22,297 nt of DNA, from positions 100,663 through 122,959 of the forward strand of contig NW_003135343.1 in NCBI RefSeq assembly GCF_000003605.2, written 5' to 3'. The stretch's first letter is position 1. The number at the start of each line of letters is the position of its first letter. Both the position numbers and the translations under genes were made by a program. The DNA is from Saccoglossus kowalevskii. Taxonomy: Eukaryota > Hemichordata > Enteropneusta > Harrimaniidae. A model generated the notes under the pieces. It made no database searches. It was given only the letters and a program-made list of their open reading frames with translations, and was not told the DNA's origin. This document shows, in pieces, positions 9,495-18,387 of this stretch.

Positions 9495-9762
9495 TGAGAA
9501 TGGAATCAGTCCCACTGTGTCAAAAGAGACGTTGGTTAAAAAATAACTTACATTTATTCACGTGCAAATAAATTTGATTTATACACGTCATGATAAAATA
9601 AGCTTATTGCGCGAAACGTTGTCTTTTTCAGAACATTAGTGGGTTATTAGAATTAAAATTAAGTAAACCGCCTGAAGGCAAATACAATTGCGGGTTCAGG
9701 GGAGCTCAAAGTAAATGACATATCCGAAATAATATCTGAGTGGAGTGGAGAAGCCTCGCATC
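9495..9762 (+). repeat. Copy A, part 2
   Basis: This aligns with the reverse complement of 21384-21645. Shared blocks include GGAATCAGTCCCAYTGTGTC (with copy B reading ATTCAATCAG at its start), CATTTATTCACGTGCAAATA, TTGCGCGAAA, GTCTTTTTCARAACATTAG and GGGGAGCTCAAAGTAAAYGA. Similarity stops exactly at the DNA transposon inserted at 9763. Confidence 0.85.
9754..9762. repeat. Left target-site duplication of the 976-bp DNA transposon
   Basis: CCTCGCATC here is repeated at 10739-10747. It is present only once in the uninterrupted copy B (21384-21392, reverse strand). Confidence 0.88.
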
Positions 9763-9791
9763 TCGACTGTCGACAGTCGGTCGTACCTAAT
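9763..9791 (+). repeat. Left terminal inverted repeat of the DNA transposon
   Basis: Reads TCGACTGTCGACAGTCGGTC and then GTACCTAAT. It matches the complement of the right end with one gap and a few mismatches. Confidence 0.85.
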
Positions 9792-10216
9792 CTTAATCTG
9801 TTATTATTAATAAATAAAAGTAATAGGAGTGAATAAATTGGGAGCGCCGGGACAGCAAGTATGGACCGACTGTCCTGTTCTGCAATTCACTGGTGAGATT
9901 TCTTACCAGATCCGGGAACTTTCATATGCAAATGAATAGTCGCGCGGATGTCTATCATTTTATCGTGGTCAATCGTGAAAAAGGTCAGGGGTCGCTGGAT
10001 ACTAGGATCGCACACGACTTACGCGAAGTTTGTTTTGACTGTACTATGCACGATCACGACACTTTCCACAGGAGATTTTGACGAAAGAATTGTAAAAGTG
10101 CTGGAATGTTAAGACTACCATGATATTTCTTGCAAAGAATACTAGCGAGACGCTATCGCAAACTACACAGAGGGGAGAGATGTGTTCGTCAGCGTGTCGT
10201 GCTGACATTCGACCTG

Positions 10217-10495
10217 TCAAAAAGAACTTGTTTCGACCATAGAACTATTATACGCTCTCAGTCCACATTTTCTGCACGCATACGAACTGACAAGCTGTAG
10301 ATCGATCGTCTCTGCCACAACAAATTCGATTTCATTGCATGTCGTAGTTCTGTTGATCCCGCGAAACCGTCTATTCCGGTTTTCTATATTTTCTATTTGA
10401 CTGCCACAAACAATGCACGATGTTTTCTTGGTTCTAGGCGATTTAATAGTTTTCTTTGATATTTTGGTTGGAGTGTATGTTTTCATTTTGTTCAT
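10217..10495 (-). pseudogene. ORF with CxxC...CxxC zinc-binding pattern inside the DNA transposon
   Basis: This 92-codon minus-strand frame starts about 240 bp from the right terminus. A basic N-terminus (KISKKTIKSPRTKKT) leads to CIVC at residues 27-30. After about 43 residues comes CRKC at residues 74-77, with FVVAETIDLQLVSSYACRKC between. The spacing resembles ZAD-like or related N-terminal zinc modules on invertebrate transposases and transposon-derived proteins. It stops 15 residues after the second CxxC, so it is either a first coding exon or a remnant. A CRE-like TGACGTCA lies upstream at about 10573. That it is translated is inference; the zinc pattern is directly visible. Confidence 0.5.
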
Positions 10496-10710
10496 ACTAA
10501 CATGAAACCCAACGCATTCAGGGGATCATTCAGAATAAATTTGCATACATTATGTTAATATAATTTATTTCGTGACGTCAGCGTCAACTATGAATTATTC
10601 ATGTCAACTAGAAACCTGCAGAAAGGGACAGTCTCTTGGGACCAATGTTCCTTGGTTTGCATTTCCCATCAAACGCCTTCTGCGTTCGAATGTCTAGGAA
10701 ACACAATTGC

Positions 10711-10738
10711 ATTAGGCCCGAGGACTGTCGACAGTCTA
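10711..10738 (-). repeat. Right terminal inverted repeat of the DNA transposon
   Basis: On the minus strand it reads TAGACTGTCGACAGTCCTCG and then GGCCTAAT. The second base differs from the left end, and one base is missing after the palindrome. Confidence 0.85.
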
Positions 10739-10747
10739 CCTCGCATC
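10739..10747. repeat. Right target-site duplication of the DNA transposon
   Basis: CCTCGCATC, identical to 9754-9762. It continues directly into copy A, part 3. Confidence 0.88.
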
Positions 10748-10965
10748 ATACAACACATTGTTTCTTTGGTACCCACAGACATCGACGGGCCGGGCACAGA
10801 ACAGAGGATTTCCTTCACTCACTCACTTTCTTCAATAAAATACACGAATACGAAATAAATTCAAACGCACAATCAAACATAGAGGGTACACGACAGTCAA
10901 CATACCATAACAATGTCAGTCTGCCAGGCAAAAATTTGCTCGAAGCATCGTCATTCTCCTGTCCA
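10748..10965 (+). repeat. Copy A, part 3
   Basis: This aligns with the reverse complement of 21198-21383. The first ~165 bases are about 90% identical by eye, including TTTCTTTGGTACCCACAGAC, TTCCTTCACTCACTCACTTT and ATACACGAATACGAAATAAA. Similarity fades after the CAGTCKGCCAGGCA block near 10917-10930. Overlapping frames here (10601-10858 and 10636-10983), and the one at 21217-21477 on the other strand, translate this repeat. The differences between copies mostly change amino acids, so I do not call a gene. Confidence 0.85.
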
Positions 10966-12473
10966 GAGATTATGAGTTTATAACTCAGACAGTACGCTGC
11001 TCGTCGGTCGATACTGCCGCTGTACTGTCTTCGTGCATACTTTGAGGTATCCTCGTAATAACCTTATTATTATACATCTTTTCCTTCCAAGGATACATCA
11101 CGGGAATGCCGAAATCCAAAATGTTTAGAACTGAATCAGCGAACTTCTTTGTGTGGAGTCCCGTCAAACTGGTGGCAGTCATGTTTGTCTTAATTATTAG
11201 AGGAAGCGTACGCGCGTAATCATTCGATATTTGGAATTCGAATTTCCTTATATAGTATGATGAAAATACCCCGTAAAATACCGCAAAATTACGACAAGCT
11301 GTAACTTATGGCGTTACGGTGACAGATGTATAATGATATTAAATATTTTTACTAAAATGACAAGCGACTATACAGTTCGACCTTTGATTCACAATGACAA
11401 AGTCTGCGATTATTCAAATCCCAGCAATACAAGTATAAAATAAACATTCGGTTGCCATGTAAATAATATAGGTCAGATCAGGGTAAACGTTATGTTGACT
11501 GGTTGAGAAGTTTGTATCCTTGTTAATTACCCCACACGCAGTAGTCATTAATCAGTGTCTTAGTGTACCCAAGTACCGTACCGTAGTCGTATAAGGAAGT
11601 ACCTAACACCAAGCGTGTACTCGTCTGCCCAGTGCGATTGTTGGCAAGGTAAATATTAGTAGTCTCTACGTAGCTATCACCTCCGTATTGAATTGATATA
11701 TCATAAATATCTGTAGCCATGGGTAAATTAGTCTAAGTTGTTAGGAAATTACACCACAGTGTTGGTATGCACATGCCGAGTATTTTGCTCACACCGCAAC
11801 GTATCTAATTCTTAAAATTTGACTTTAACAAAGCAAATAAAAACACGTCCTGGCATGAATACACGTCACAATTAATCGACAATAGAAACACGCCCCTGGC
11901 AATGCAACACACGCATACATATAAACTGTCTATAGCGAGTAACGCACTCTGACACACTATCCACATTGCCGCGATCGTGTGCATAACAACGTACATTGAC
12001 GCTGTTCAACGGTAGGCACATTTCTACTATGATACTCACTTTTAAAATTAGTAGCTCTTGTCGTCATTCATCGATAACATTCAGCCGAGTACAGGTTTTG
12101 AATCAACATGTTCACAGGAAATAGAAGCCTTAAAAACGTTATCTTGTTGGTCATGTAGTACTGTTGTTTAATATCATCAATGAGCTCGAGCAATTGACAA
12201 ATGTTCACAACTTTTTTGTATTTATGTGAATATACGTATGTTCACGGATGTGCACGTTTTCGTGATATAACCGCCATGGAAAGCATGTTTTCACAAATAT
12301 ATCTGACAGTGTCTTACACTATAGCTAGAATTTTCGTGCAATTACCTTAGATTGCAATTGCCAAAACTGAGTTTATATCTATAAACCAACTTTTTTGTGG
12401 TGTTTCTAATACATTTTCCCCGCACTCAGTATGAAATTATTACTTTTTCAGAAATTATACCTTGATCTAAAAA
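10966..12473. other. Upstream region of the KY-like gene, non-coding
   Basis: It holds the second copy of the 22-bp dispersed motif (11313-11334) and a few short minus-strand frames (10985-11182, 11523-11720, 11805-11996) with no domain I recognise. The last 60 bases include a pyrimidine-rich ACTTTTTCAG at about 12442-12451, a possible 3' splice site of a 5' UTR intron. The transcription start is therefore probably farther upstream. I cannot point to a TATA box or initiator. Confidence 0.5.
11313..11334 (+). repeat. Copy 2 of the dispersed repeat (22-bp identical core)
   Basis: Identical over 22 bases to 2062-2083, followed by a similar AT-rich tail. See that entry. Confidence 0.5.
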
Positions 12474-12662
12474 ATGGGGTGCTCAAGCTCAAAATCCACT
12501 GTGGTAAAGAAGAGCAAGGTGCGACCGGTCACTGAGGAAAGGACCGGTGAGTTTACAAACAGACCGACTACACTTACTATGGAAGACATCTTCTGGGAAA
12601 AGAAGAAAAAACTCATACCAAACTATGCAAGAATGATAGAGATCGATAAACACGCACAACAG
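12474..12662 (+). CDS. KY: KY-like gene, coding exon 1
   Basis: 63 codons from ATG to HAQQ, phase 0, followed by the donor GTGTGA at 12663. The ATG is chosen because MGC at the very N-terminus makes a lipidation signal and because a possible splice acceptor lies just upstream. The leader is Lys/Ser-rich, then acidic-basic mixed (EDIFWEKKKKLIPNYARM). Confidence 0.85.
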
Positions 12663-15600
12663 GTGTGATTTTATGTCTTCTTTCAAAAAAATAGATGTGT
12701 AGCGGGAGCACAGGCGTACGTGAGCACACCTTCAGCCACGCTTGTAATGGCAGACTATTAGAATTTTTATTTCCTTTTTTACCAACATCTGTTAGTTCTT
12801 TTTATATTTTTTTCTAAATGCGGACCCGACACTTTGTTTCTCGAGTTTTAAAAAATATTTATAACTTGCATAATTTAACAAGTCGTGGTTTACTCGCCAA
12901 AGTGATTCATCAGCAGGCTTACCTTACTAAACGACCTTCACCACGCACCCCACATAGATAACATTGTTTTGCAGTAAGTAGTATATTATTATTCATGAAG
13001 TATCAGTATTTGTTTTTAATGCCTTCTATCAATTCCATGTGATAATATTGGGTTATTATATAACATAATATAAGTCATTTAACAACAGTCCTAATAATCG
13101 ATGAAAACTACTTGTATCGGGGTAAATCATGCTATCCATGTTTGTCTCTCTTTTAAAAACTAGCAGATAGCGATCATGGCGCCCTATAGACCAGTCACCT
13201 ATAAGTCAATTTCGGCGTCCGCATGTCAGCTACCAAATGAACAAAGAAAACAATACGGACATTTTCACGAGCTTACTATAAAGAACGCCTATGATTACAC
13301 TCAAACACATTAAAAAAAATACTCTTACAGAAGCAAAATAGACAAGTACTCGTTTGACAATCAAATACAAGATGTCAATCATTTTAATGTTAAAACATAT
13401 CATAATCACGTATGATCTTCTGGATCCATACTTCTGACATGTTTACGTTCCAACTATAGTACTATGAACAAAATTATATATCGGAAAATTTGACAACTAA
13501 CGGGGACTGTGCATGCATAACTTGTTAATATCACTTTGCAGCTAGGCCTAATTGTTGCGGGCAGGTAAACGACGAAAGGCTATTGTATACAAAGTAAATC
13601 TATTTTTCTTTCTTTACAAGCATATAGACCATCAAATCAAGATATACATATTTCGTTGTCACTCTGTGTGGTACAAAATATATTATACGATATATTTTTA
13701 CTATCAAGTAGCTCATCATTTGTTCTACAATATCGAATACGGAAATTTTAGATGCATGCAAACATGAAGGGAACTCCCATGGAAACGCCTTACCTGATAT
13801 TCAGTTAGACCACAAAAATGTATGTCAAAAAATGTATGTCTCTCCATCTAATTGTCGATGCCATCCAGTTCTCTCAATATTGAATAGAATACTTAGAAAC
13901 TCTTATTTATTCTCATCCCATAGGCACCCGTAGAGTTGAAAAACTCGCCAACAGAGCTCGTTTCCTATCTGACCCAAATAGCCCAATCGGATTTGGAGAA
14001 ATTCCGAGCACTATTCAGGTGGGAGGCAGAAAATGTCGATTATGATGTAGAAAATTACTATGGCGATATTTCAAAATCAGATTCATCTCCGGAGGGCGTG
14101 TTAAAACATGGCAAATCGGTCTGCGCTGGATATAGTGAACTATTCAACTATTTATGTGGGTGAGTTACAATGAGTATGTGATATTTTATGACCTATTATA
14201 TCACCAAGACCGCCATCCAAGTTAAACACAGTGCTGAGATGCATGAGTATGAGTTGTATTACTCCATGTCAACATTATAACACTAATATTTGTATTCTTC
14301 AGAAACCTTGAATGTTCGCGCTTTAATATAAATACAACTCGTTATTTAAAAAAATAATATCACTGTGTTCCAGTATTGCACAATTGGAGTGTGTGAATAT
14401 GTCTGGGGCATCTAAAGGCGGCGACTACCAGCCTGGAGATACGTTCCCTATAAACAATGGCAAGATTGAAACTGATCATGCATGGAATAAAATTAAAATA
14501 GATGGGCAGTGGTACCTCTGTGACTGCACCTGGGCTTCTGGATATGTGGGTATGTACATCTTGACTGACATTTTTTGTTAAGATCAGTTGATAGCTAATT
14601 TGTTTTTATAATTACACATTCGTTGGTTTAGTATAACAAAGAAACATATTAGAGTGTTCTTTCAACAAATATGGTACAGAGGTTCACTTGATCGTTAATG
14701 ATTTTGAATTATCAGTTGTGATCACAAATTAGTGACATGCTCAATTTATGAATTCATCTACATTTAGGATATGACCACAATCTTGGAAGAAGCAAATTTA
14801 CAAGATGTTGGAACGAATTATACTTTCTGAGTGAACCAGAAATGTTTGCAGCACTCCACTTTCCAGTTGACGCAAATGGAAATAGTGCACCATACGAGCA
14901 ATTACTGCAAAATCCAATTACCGACATCAATAAATGGTCAAACGAACCAAGTAAAGATTGCAGCTACTATACATTTCAAATGGAAACTGTCAGTCATGAG
15001 CAAGGTTTAATTGAGACTGACACAAATGAAGTTCAAATAGAAATAAGGTGTAAGCACGACCTGGATTTCTGGGCCAATTTAAATGCATTGAATGATCTAG
15101 GTGTCAATCCAAGAATAGGTTCATCTCATTCCGATCATATAATGATGTTTGTTACCGACAATATTATAGCATGTAAAGTGCGCCTGCCCTCTGCTGGTGA
15201 TTTTGTGTTGAGAATTAGTGCTGAGCCAGTGCAAGCTTCTGACGAATTGACCTCGATATCAACTAAAGTCATCACATACACCCTCCGAGGCAAAGATGGT
15301 AAAAAAAAAGAGATCTTTCCACCTGGTGTTGCAAATAATGTTTGGGGTCCATCCGCACAGTTTATTTCTCAAGGATTCAGAGGTCCACCAACAACGGAGC
15401 CAATTATTAAAACCGACAGTGGGAAAACAGAACTGGAAGTCATGCTTCCTGATTATCAGACAAACCTATTGTCGGAAATTGTGTATTGCGATGGCAGCCA
15501 ATCTGAAAAATTGCATGGTTATATTTATGGGGAGAAAAATGGCTCTAAAGCTGTATTTCACTTGGTTCTTCCACACTCAGGTGAATATCGTTTTACCGTC

Positions 15601-16398
15601 ATGGCAAAGTTGAAGGATGGCAGTGATAGTTACTGGCACGGCGCACATTATCTTATCCAGAATTTCTGTCCAGCTGACACTGATGAGAAATATCCAGATG
15701 AGAAAGGTCTTTGGGGTCCTGGTGAACTATTTTACAAGCACGGCCTCCAGGCTAAAAGCTCGTCCACCGTTCTAGCTGAAAATGGTACATGCCAGCTCAA
15801 AATAAAAAAAAGCATAGATATCCTGCTTATTTTCGACTTAGAGAAGAATGGTTCGAAGGTCCCGAATAATGAAACGTTTATTTGTGCTGACGAATCCATT
15901 GATGGCACTGAGGTCACTTTTAATGCTAGACTCCCAGAACGTGGCTACTACAAGCTCAATGTATTTGTAAAAAGTCGAAACCAAAGTGGGTCCTATGCAC
16001 ATGCTGGAATGTGGCTATTTCATTGTATGGCTCCATGGACTGGCGCACTATTTCCACAGGCCGATGGGACATGGGGAGCGGCTGAGCACTTTCTTGAGCT
16101 AGGTCTACGCTTAACAGAACATAGGTCTGCAATTATCCCAGCAGTCGGCGGAAGATGCGAGTTGACAATACAGTCTAATGAGCCAATACAGACTACGTGG
16201 TACCTGATTAAAAATGACATAAGACTGTCAGAAGATGAAAAGAAGGCGTGCGTCAATATCTGCACAGAGGACACCAAACTGACATTTGTCATCAAATTAC
16301 CTGAATCGGGATTCTATAAGTTCGAACTGTACGGTGAAGTAAAAGGGAAACACTCGCTGCCCTATTTGGGATGTTGGTTACTCGACAGCATCAAATAG
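12474..16398 (+). CDS. KY: Kyphoscoliosis peptidase (KY)/hillarin-like protein, transglutaminase-like superfamily; four exons, 743 aa
   Basis: Spliced exons 12474-12662, 13924-14159, 14374-14549 and 14768-16398 total 2232 bases, exactly 744 codons, with GT-AG at all three introns and phases 0, 2 and 1. Residues 1-63 are a basic leader starting MGCSSSKS, a likely N-myristoylation (Gly2) plus palmitoylation (Cys3) site. The transglutaminase-like domain (about residues 64-225) carries the triad in order: Cys130 in SVCAGYSEL, His177 in DHAWNKIKI and Asp192 in CDCTW. The C-terminal 520 residues hold four ~122-residue beta-rich modules, marked by LPxxGxY at about 340, 468, 589 and 712 and by WGxxxxF at about 393, 516 and 636. 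In vertebrates KY is a muscle protein linked to filamin C and Z-disc upkeep; hillarin is the insect/annelid relative. Membrane anchoring here is inference. An initiating ATG farther upstream is not excluded. Confidence 0.92.
12663..13923 (+). other. KY-like intron 1 (1261 bp)
   Basis: GT...AG intron ending TTATTCTCATCCCATAG. It is AT-rich, and the small frame at 13552-13767 has no support. No mobile element is recognised. Confidence 0.8.
13924..14159 (+). CDS. KY: KY-like gene, coding exon 2 (catalytic Cys)
   Basis: Begins APVELKNSPTELVSYL directly after the acceptor and ends CysGly with phase 2 before GTGAGT. It encodes FRWEAENVDYDVENYY, typical of the start of the transglutaminase-like fold, and the catalytic Cys codon TGC at 14122-14124. 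Confidence 0.9.
14374..14549 (+). CDS. KY: KY-like gene, coding exon 3 (catalytic His and Asp)
   Basis: Acceptor GTTCCAG ends at 14373. The exon encodes GIAQLECVNMSG, then DHAWNK (His codon 14477-14479) and CDCTWASGYV (Asp codon 14522-14524). The donor is GTATGT at 14550. Introns 2 (14160-14373) and 3 (14550-14767) are each about 215 bp. This is the first exon that has a copy in the pseudogene at 19765-20915. Confidence 0.9.
14768..16398 (+). CDS. KY: KY-like gene, coding exon 4 (four beta-rich modules)
   Basis: Follows the acceptor ACATTTAG and completes the codon as GYVGYDHNLGRSKF, then FTRCWNELYFLSEPEMF, the conserved end of the KY catalytic region. The remaining ~518 codons hold the repeated modules and stop at TAG 16396-16398. 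The frame is fully open over 1.6 kb. No canonical AATAAA is seen in the first 150 bases after the stop. Confidence 0.93.
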
Positions 16399-17503
16399 AC
16401 ATATGTTGTTTTATATGTTATAAAATACACTGACGAAGACGTAGTTATCATGCTATTGAATAATGTTATATAACTACTTATATTATACACTGAACACTTG
16501 AATGTACTTTAATATTTTAGAATTGTTAGTTTGTCGAAAGCATTTTAACGCCAATAGTGGTAGATAGACTATGAGTTGAGCTATCCAAAAATGCTCAGTA
16601 AGTTTTGTATTGTAACATTTGTTAAGCAACACTCAACGCATGAGGGTTATTTGTGGGGATTGGATTAGAAATAGTCAGGAAATGTAAAGCTTTAAAGGTT
16701 GTAATAGTAAATAGCAGTTGCTCAGTCGTGTTTTGTATTTTACCACTTTTACTGATGGGAAGCAAGGCAGCCACAAATGGATGGCAGCTTTCTTAGATCG
16801 GTACACCTTTTTATATGCGATTTTGTTAACTATATTGAGTATGAAGATTGTATGAATTCTAATAGCATTTAATACAAGTCTAATGTTATGAGTAATATCG
16901 GCAAGGTCAGTGAAACATTTGCAGCAATGAACATTGACATATTTGAAGAATATTATCTAGAAACAGAATTATTAATAACAGCGCCTCGCAGCTAATGATT
17001 TTCCCAATGAATGATTTTCATTAAAAAAATGGATAGAGGAGGAGGGATTGTTTACAGAAGGAATCATGTGTTGAATGTGTTGCGTCCGTACCAGAGAATG
17101 GCCCAATGATGAAGGATGACTCATATTATTGTTTCACGATCATTTTTTTTATGAATGAGGCCGGCGAAACCATCGACAACCATGTACGTATTTCTCTTGC
17201 TGTATTACTGCAGGGAGTCCAGAATCCCACCCCCAACAGGATTGGTGTACAGTTTATTATATTCCCTGGGTTCCCCATGTCTTGATATGCGATCTCTACT
17301 TCAATCAATTTCTTAGTATAGATGTTGTTCCTATGTACTGGAATCATCAAACAGTGTTCTGCGTTCTGCTCTTTACGATTTTTTCCGTAAGTGAGATGGA
17401 ACTATTACGAAGACATTATGACATTATTATGAACATCGTGGGTAATTTAGTGCATACTCGTCTTAATGAACTATATATATGAAAAGATTATCGACGATTT
17501 ATA
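16399..17503. other. 3' flank of the KY-like gene, non-coding
   Basis: AT-rich DNA that must include the 3' UTR. Minus-strand frame 17126-17350 and plus-strand frame 17282-17482 have no domains and are not supported. Nothing here resembles the matching flank of the pseudogene, so the inverted duplication seems to end within exon 4 or shortly after it. Confidence 0.5.
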
Positions 17504-18010
17504 TTGTTGCATGGTTTCACGAGGTCAATCTTTGGTTGTCTTTCTTATATCTATAGGTGGTACACAGTGCAGTCATGTATATTTGCATAACAATGATTGT
17601 GCTATCACAGTGCAGACGGGTGGGCCACCCCATATCTAAAATGGATGCTCCATTATCCACAGTGTGGCTGGTGGCAAACCATGATTGGCTGGATTTAACA
17701 ATGTGGTTATGTACACCTGGTGTATAGAGATTATAAAAGGCAGTCAAACCTTAGCCATGTGCTTCCCTTTTCCCGTTTCATTTTGGTTTTGCACAAGTGA
17801 AGCAGGGTCCTGTGCTTTTGTTTCAATTTCTGTTGATTTTCCTGTGTTTATTTGAACAATGCTTTATAAACTGTTCCTGTGGGATGTCTACCTGCTCTTG
17901 GATGTAGAAGTACATTATTTCATTGTGTTATTTGTAATTTATCATGTATTAGTTTTTGCAAGTGCAACTCAATTCCTATTTATTCAATAATAATTATTTA
18001 AATATATATT
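17504..18010 (+). other. LTR/promoter-like stretch (possible solo LTR)
   Basis: A TATA box, ATTATAAAAGGCAGTC, lies at about 17730-17744. It follows a moderately GC-richer segment with a repeated CACAGTGCAG (near 17565 and 17606, about 42 bp apart) and is followed by a T-rich leader. This arrangement resembles the U3-R part of an LTR. No coding region, primer-binding site or target duplication was found, and the boundaries given are nominal. Confidence 0.25.
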
Positions 18011-18321
18011 GATGTGTGACGTGTTTTATTGCTCCAAATTCCCCATATATTTCGGTCCTTTATATATATGCTGAAATAATTCACGCACACGAGTGGTAAG
18101 AATCTTGCAGGTCTGACAGTTTAATAAGGTTTATCAAAAAATCCTGAAACCGTGTTTTGTGTGGTTGCGACCATACTTTTTCTGTTCGGCCCTGTACTTT
18201 AGTGACTTGCGAGTCGCATGTCAGACTGATTGGCCCTTCCACGCGTGACACATGGCACACCCTGAAAATCGAAGGAATTAGTCTGATCGCCCACACCACG
18301 AACAAGAATCTTTGACCTAAG

Positions 18322-18323
<2 letters not shown>
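18011..18323. other. Non-coding DNA before the microsatellite
   Basis: Unremarkable sequence with one minus-strand frame (18081-18305, 74 codons) lacking any known domain. I see nothing that can be named. Confidence 0.4.

Positions 18324-18385
<62 letters not shown>
18324..18385. repeat. (AT)31 microsatellite
   Basis: 62 bases of uninterrupted AT dinucleotide. It forms a perfect self-complementary tract. Its length in an assembly is prone to error. Confidence 0.95.

Positions 18386-18387
<2 letters not shown>

Larger units (their letters stand above)
9763..10738 (-). mobile_element. 976-bp DNA transposon with palindromic terminal repeats, probably a deletion derivative
   Basis: The insert is bounded by 9-bp duplications CCTCGCATC and is absent from copy B, so both ends are known to the base. 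The ends form an imperfect terminal inverted repeat of about 29 bp: each has GACTGTCGACAGTC (9765-9778; 10723-10736), which is itself a perfect 14-bp palindrome, and after a few mismatches TCG and CCTAAT. A minus-strand ORF at 10217-10495 has a CxxC...CxxC zinc-binding pattern and could be the first exon of a transposase; no catalytic core fits in the rest. A 9-bp duplication is typical of Mutator-like elements and also occurs in Merlin-type elements. The superfamily is not settled. Confidence 0.88.

Noticed and set aside
10636-10983. 115-codon frame with a counterpart at 21217-21477 on the other strand
   Set aside because: Both translate the duplicated copy A/B sequence; differences between copies mostly change amino acids, and the left one spans a transposon end.
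10985-11182. 65-codon minus-strand frame (MTATSLTGLHTKKF...), considered as a host exon
   Set aside because: I recognise no family, it has no partner exon nearby, and the frame is short enough to be random.
11523-11720. 65-codon minus-strand frame (MATDIYDISIQYGG...)
   Set aside because: Protein-like composition but no domain and no clear splice partners; not supported.
15296-16295. Other frames overlapping KY exon 4 (15296-15613 +, 15732-15917 -, 16020-16295 -)
   Set aside because: Shadows of the coding frame of exon 4.
18324-18385. AT tract as a cruciform or replication origin
   Set aside because: A plain dinucleotide microsatellite explains it; nothing else supports an origin.
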